Assembly (NCBI GenBank): GCA_009838625.1
Contig: VXRG01000087.1
Location: 1 to 63,698, forward strand
From: Caldilineaceae bacterium SB0664_bin_27
GTDB lineage: Bacteria; Chloroflexota; Anaerolineae; Caldilineales; Caldilineaceae
Reading direction: 5' to 3'
DNA length: 63,698 nt
Below are positions 61,246-63,698 of the stretch, piece after piece. A program made the translations under genes and the position numbers. The notes under the pieces are model-generated. The model worked only from the letters and a program-made list of their open reading frames with translations, was not told where the DNA came from and did no database searches. The first letter of the stretch is position 1, and every line of letters begins with the position of its first letter.

Positions 61246-63105
61246 TCAAGCCTCTTCGAATTGAGAGTAGTAGATCTCCTGGTAGATTTCGCTGCCGGCC
61301 AGAAGCTCCTCGTGTGTGCCCTGTGCAGCGATCTTGCCGTCGTCGAGGACGAGGATGAGATCGGCGTCGACAACGCTGCTTATCCTCTGGGCGACGATGA
61401 ACGTTGTCGTCCCCGCCATTTTCTCCGCCAGCGCCTGCTGCAGCCTCAATTCCGTATCCAGGTCGACAGCGCTGGTCGAGTCGTCGAGAATCAAGACCGA
61501 TGGATTCGTCAGCAAAGCACGGGCGATGGCGATACGCTGTTTTTGCCCGCCGGAGAGATTGGCGCCGCGGGCCTCGACAAGGCTCTCGTACTGGTCCGGC
61601 ATCTGCATGATAAAGTCGTGGGCCTGGGCGGATTCTGCCGCGCTGACGACCTCTCTCATCGACGCATTGGGTCGACCGTAAGCAATGTTTTCACGCACGG
61701 TTCCTGCGAATAGAGTCGTCTGTTGCAGGACCACGCCTATTTCCTTGCGCAGCCTAACCGGCTCCCAATTGCGTACATCGACGCCATCGACCTTGATAAC
61801 GCCTCCTTCGGCGTCGTAAAAGCGGGGGATGAGATTTACCAGCGTGCTTTTGCCTGACCCGGTCGCCCCCATCAGAGCGATCTTCTGTCCCGGAGCGGCG
61901 TGCAGAGAGATGCCGTCCAGCACTTCTTCACCAATGGGCCTTACGTTGCCCCTGGCCGTGCGAGTCAGACGCTGCCCGTTCGCTTGTTCTGCTTCAGGGA
62001 TGCCACTCTGCGACTGAGCCCGGCCATTGCCGGCGGCAGTCGCGTCCAAGCCCCTACTGATCCGTGAACCGGAATAGTAAAACGAGACGTTCTCGAAGCT
62101 GATATCCCCGGCAGGCTTTGTGATGACGGCAGGTGTTGGCGGCGCCTGGATGGCGGGCTCCGTATCCAGCACTTCAACGACACGCTTTGACGAGGCTTCG
62201 GCGCGGGAGATCATCGAGAGAATGTTGCTCAGAAGCAGTAAAGGCGACATGCCGATCAGCATGTAGTTGCTGAAGGCGACCAGTTCTCCGATAGTGAGTC
62301 TTCCGCCAATGACATCGATGCCGCCGCGCCAAATCGCGATGGTTGCGCCCAGATTTGTAAGGACCAGCAGCACCGGCATCACGAGGGCAAGGTACCGCCC
62401 CACCTTGATGTTCTGCTCCATGTAGTCGACGTTGTCGCGGTCGAAGTTCTCGATTTCGTATTGCTCCCGGACAAAGGCCTTGACTACATGGACGCCGGCG
62501 AGATTCTCCTGGACCAGCGTATTCAGTTTGCCCAGCTTTTGCTGCACGACGGAGAAGAGCGGGCCCACGATGCGCAGGAACCAGAAGATTACGGACCCCG
62601 AGATGATGAGCATTGTGACCATGATCAGGCCGAGCCGCCAGTCAATGATCAGCATCATGGTCAGGCTGCCGATGACCATCATAAGGGTTCGCAACAGCAA
62701 GGCCATACCGGCGCTGAGGAACATGCGGGCAACGTCGACGTCGCTGGAGACGCGGGTCATGAGTTGTCCCGTTTGCATGCGGTCCAGGTTGGCAAAGGAG
62801 AAGCGTTGAATGTGGCGGAAGAGGTCGTTGCGCAGGTCGAAGGCGATCCCCTGGGAGATCTGGGCGCGGGCGATGCCCTGGCCAATGGTCGTGGCGGCGC
62901 CGAGAATTGCGGCCAGCATCATAATGCCGCTGCCCTGCCAGACGGCGGCCATGTCACCGGCGCGAATGCCCTGATCGATGATGAACTGGACCATGAGGGG
63001 CGTCACGAGTTCCATCAGCACGGGCAAGATGGTTGTGACGATGCCCAGTACGGTCATCCAAGCATAGGGACGCAGGTAGCGTATTACCCTGGCTAATCCA
63101 CTCAT
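61246..63105 (-). CDS. ABC exporter half-transporter with degenerate ATP site
   Basis: A 619-residue half-exporter from ATG 63105 (a TTG 24 bases earlier is possible). Walker A GATGSGKST and signature LSGGQ are canonical. The catalytic Glu after Walker B is D (LILDD, D542) and the H-loop histidine is Q (VAQRIS, Q573). A low-complexity insert rich in Gly, Ala, Gln and Asn (347-392) lies between the first strand and Walker A, at the same place as in the partner. Together they match the asymmetric heterodimeric exporters known as TM287/288 or BmrCD. First gene of the pair. Confidence 0.9.
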   Translation of the reverse strand: MSGLARVIRYLRPYAWMTVLGIVTTILPVLMELVTPLMVQFIIDQGIRAGDMAAVWQGSGIMMLAAILGAATTIGQGIARAQISQGIAFDLRNDLFRHIQRFSFANLDRMQTGQLMTRVSSDVDVARMFLSAGMALLLRTLMMVIGSLTMMLIIDWRLGLIMVTMLIISGSVIFWFLRIVGPLFSVVQQKLGKLNTLVQENLAGVHVVKAFVREQYEIENFDRDNVDYMEQNIKVGRYLALVMPVLLVLTNLGATIAIWRGGIDVIGGRLTIGELVAFSNYMLIGMSPLLLLSNILSMISRAEASSKRVVEVLDTEPAIQAPPTPAVITKPAGDISFENVSFYYSGSRISRGLDATAAGNGRAQSQSGIPEAEQANGQRLTRTARGNVRPIGEEVLDGISLHAAPGQKIALMGATGSGKSTLVNLIPRFYDAEGGVIKVDGVDVRNWEPVRLRKEIGVVLQQTTLFAGTVRENIAYGRPNASMREVVSAAESAQAHDFIMQMPDQYESLVEARGANLSGGQKQRIAIARALLTNPSVLILDDSTSAVDLDTELRLQQALAEKMAGTTTFIVAQRISSVVDADLILVLDDGKIAAQGTHEELLAGSEIYQEIYYSQFEEA

Positions 63106-63129
63106 AGGCAAAACTGGCGAGGACTGCAA

Positions 63130-63698
63130 TGCGGGCTGGCGACGACAGCAGTTGCTTCAGCATACTAAAGCGGTTTCGTGAGTATAGTTTGATTCCGCAG
63201 GAAAATGCAAACTGAAGCGAGTTGGGGTCATGACGATAGTTTCAGTCGAGGAGAGAGTGGAAAGGAGTGAGGAGTAAGTGGTGTGCTGCAGCGCATGGAG
63301 GGAGGGAGGGAGCACTGAAGGACTTTCCAGGTTTTGTCCGGCGTCTTGGGGGGACTCCTCGTTCCATTCAACGGCTCAATTTAGAGAACATTTAGTGACC
63401 TTCACGCCACTTTGACGCATTTTGACACCATTTTGACACCATATTCCGCCTTTCCTGGGGGGTTCCCCCGTTTCACTCAATGGCTCGATAGTAGAGTCGC
63501 TGATGGCGTTTGGCACAATTTGGCACAATTTGGCACGTTTTCAGGGGGGGGTACCCCCGAAGGCAGTCGAATCTGATCTGGACTGCGAGTATTGCCGAAG
63601 AAAGCCGGTGGGTCTAAAGAGGGCCGGGAAGAACACCTTTTGTCCGCGGATGACGCGGAGGTGCGCGGAGAACTTCGTAAGACCAGTTTCCGATAAGG
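63130..63698. other. Non-coding right end with modular repeats
   Basis: About 570 bases upstream of the exporter pair, with no supported gene. It contains the decayed modular repeat described separately and closes with a GCGGATGACGCGGAG-like stretch. A promoter for the exporter genes probably lies near 63130-63200 but no pair could be assigned. Confidence 0.5.
63348..63551. repeat. Decayed modular repeat with G-runs and short tandem units
   Basis: Two copies of the module G6..CC..CGTT.CA.TCAA.GGCTC.AT..AGAG start at 63348 and 63457 (period about 109), and a third G-run is at 63544. Each is followed by short tandem units: TTTGACACCAT type (63411-63442, 3 units of 10-11 bases) after the first, TGGCACAATT type (63511-63540, 3 units of 10 bases) after the second. 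Function unknown; it may continue beyond the window. Confidence 0.55.

Noticed and set aside
63348..63551. CRISPR array
   Set aside because: Repeat units are short, imperfect and without constant spacers; no cas genes are present.

Overview
The window is a gene-dense bacterial chromosome segment with high G+C and leaderless-to-SD style starts on both strands. No 16S/23S gene is present, so taxonomy is inference. The gene mix fits a heterotrophic Chloroflexota bacterium (Anaerolineae/Caldilineales-like): several SMP-30 lactonases, a YjhG/YagF xylonate dehydratase, a phytanoyl-CoA dioxygenase-like protein, a peptide ABC operon, CpXC and LCP proteins, menaquinone prenyltransferase, and GC-rich intergenic repeats.

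Layout. 1-695 is non-coding with short repeats. 696-8150 (minus strand) is a complete dipeptide/oligopeptide ABC importer (two permeases, two ATPases, a tiny membrane protein, a lipoprotein receptor) ending in a PhyH-type dioxygenase. 8641-16274 holds malic enzyme (maeB), an ABM-like protein, an SMP-30 lactonase, a lower-GC two-gene ATPase plus TOPRIM-like module that resembles OLD/PARIS-type phage defence, an orphan 2-oxoacid dehydrogenase E1-beta and a Nudix/zinc-ribbon fusion. 16364-21316 is a sugar-acid catabolism block: xylonate dehydratase, uronate-dehydrogenase-like SDR and a second SMP-30, plus a methyltransferase gene broken by an in-frame amber codon. 21420-29414 has an SLC13 carrier, a five-Asp-box sialidase-like protein, tRNA-Gly(CCC), a DUF4268 protein with its terminator, an M29-like aminopeptidase and a TrkH potassium transporter.

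29902-47276 (plus strand) carries a phosphohistidine phosphatase, thrH, a Fbp-like ABC permease/ATPase pair, zwf-pgl-glgP (glycogen to oxidative pentose phosphate entry), a TIGR01777 epimerase, menA and a CrtI-like oxidoreductase, an alpha/beta hydrolase and a methyltransferase. 47354-57556 (minus strand) is the most unusual part: polX, a membrane-anchored SH3-like protein, ligA, a TPR-like protein, a CpXC protein and cinA, tightly packed with 4-base overlaps, followed by an LCP gene. In it PolX has lost all three polymerase aspartates but keeps its PHP nuclease motifs, and CinA has lost the conserved motifs of its C-terminal deamidase domain. The right end has a lone sugar-type ABC ATPase and a two-gene heterodimeric ABC exporter with one degenerate ATP site, then a non-coding stretch with a decayed modular repeat.

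The best candidates for something undescribed are the polX-SH3-ligA-TPR-CpXC-cinA operon and the ATPase/TOPRIM pair.
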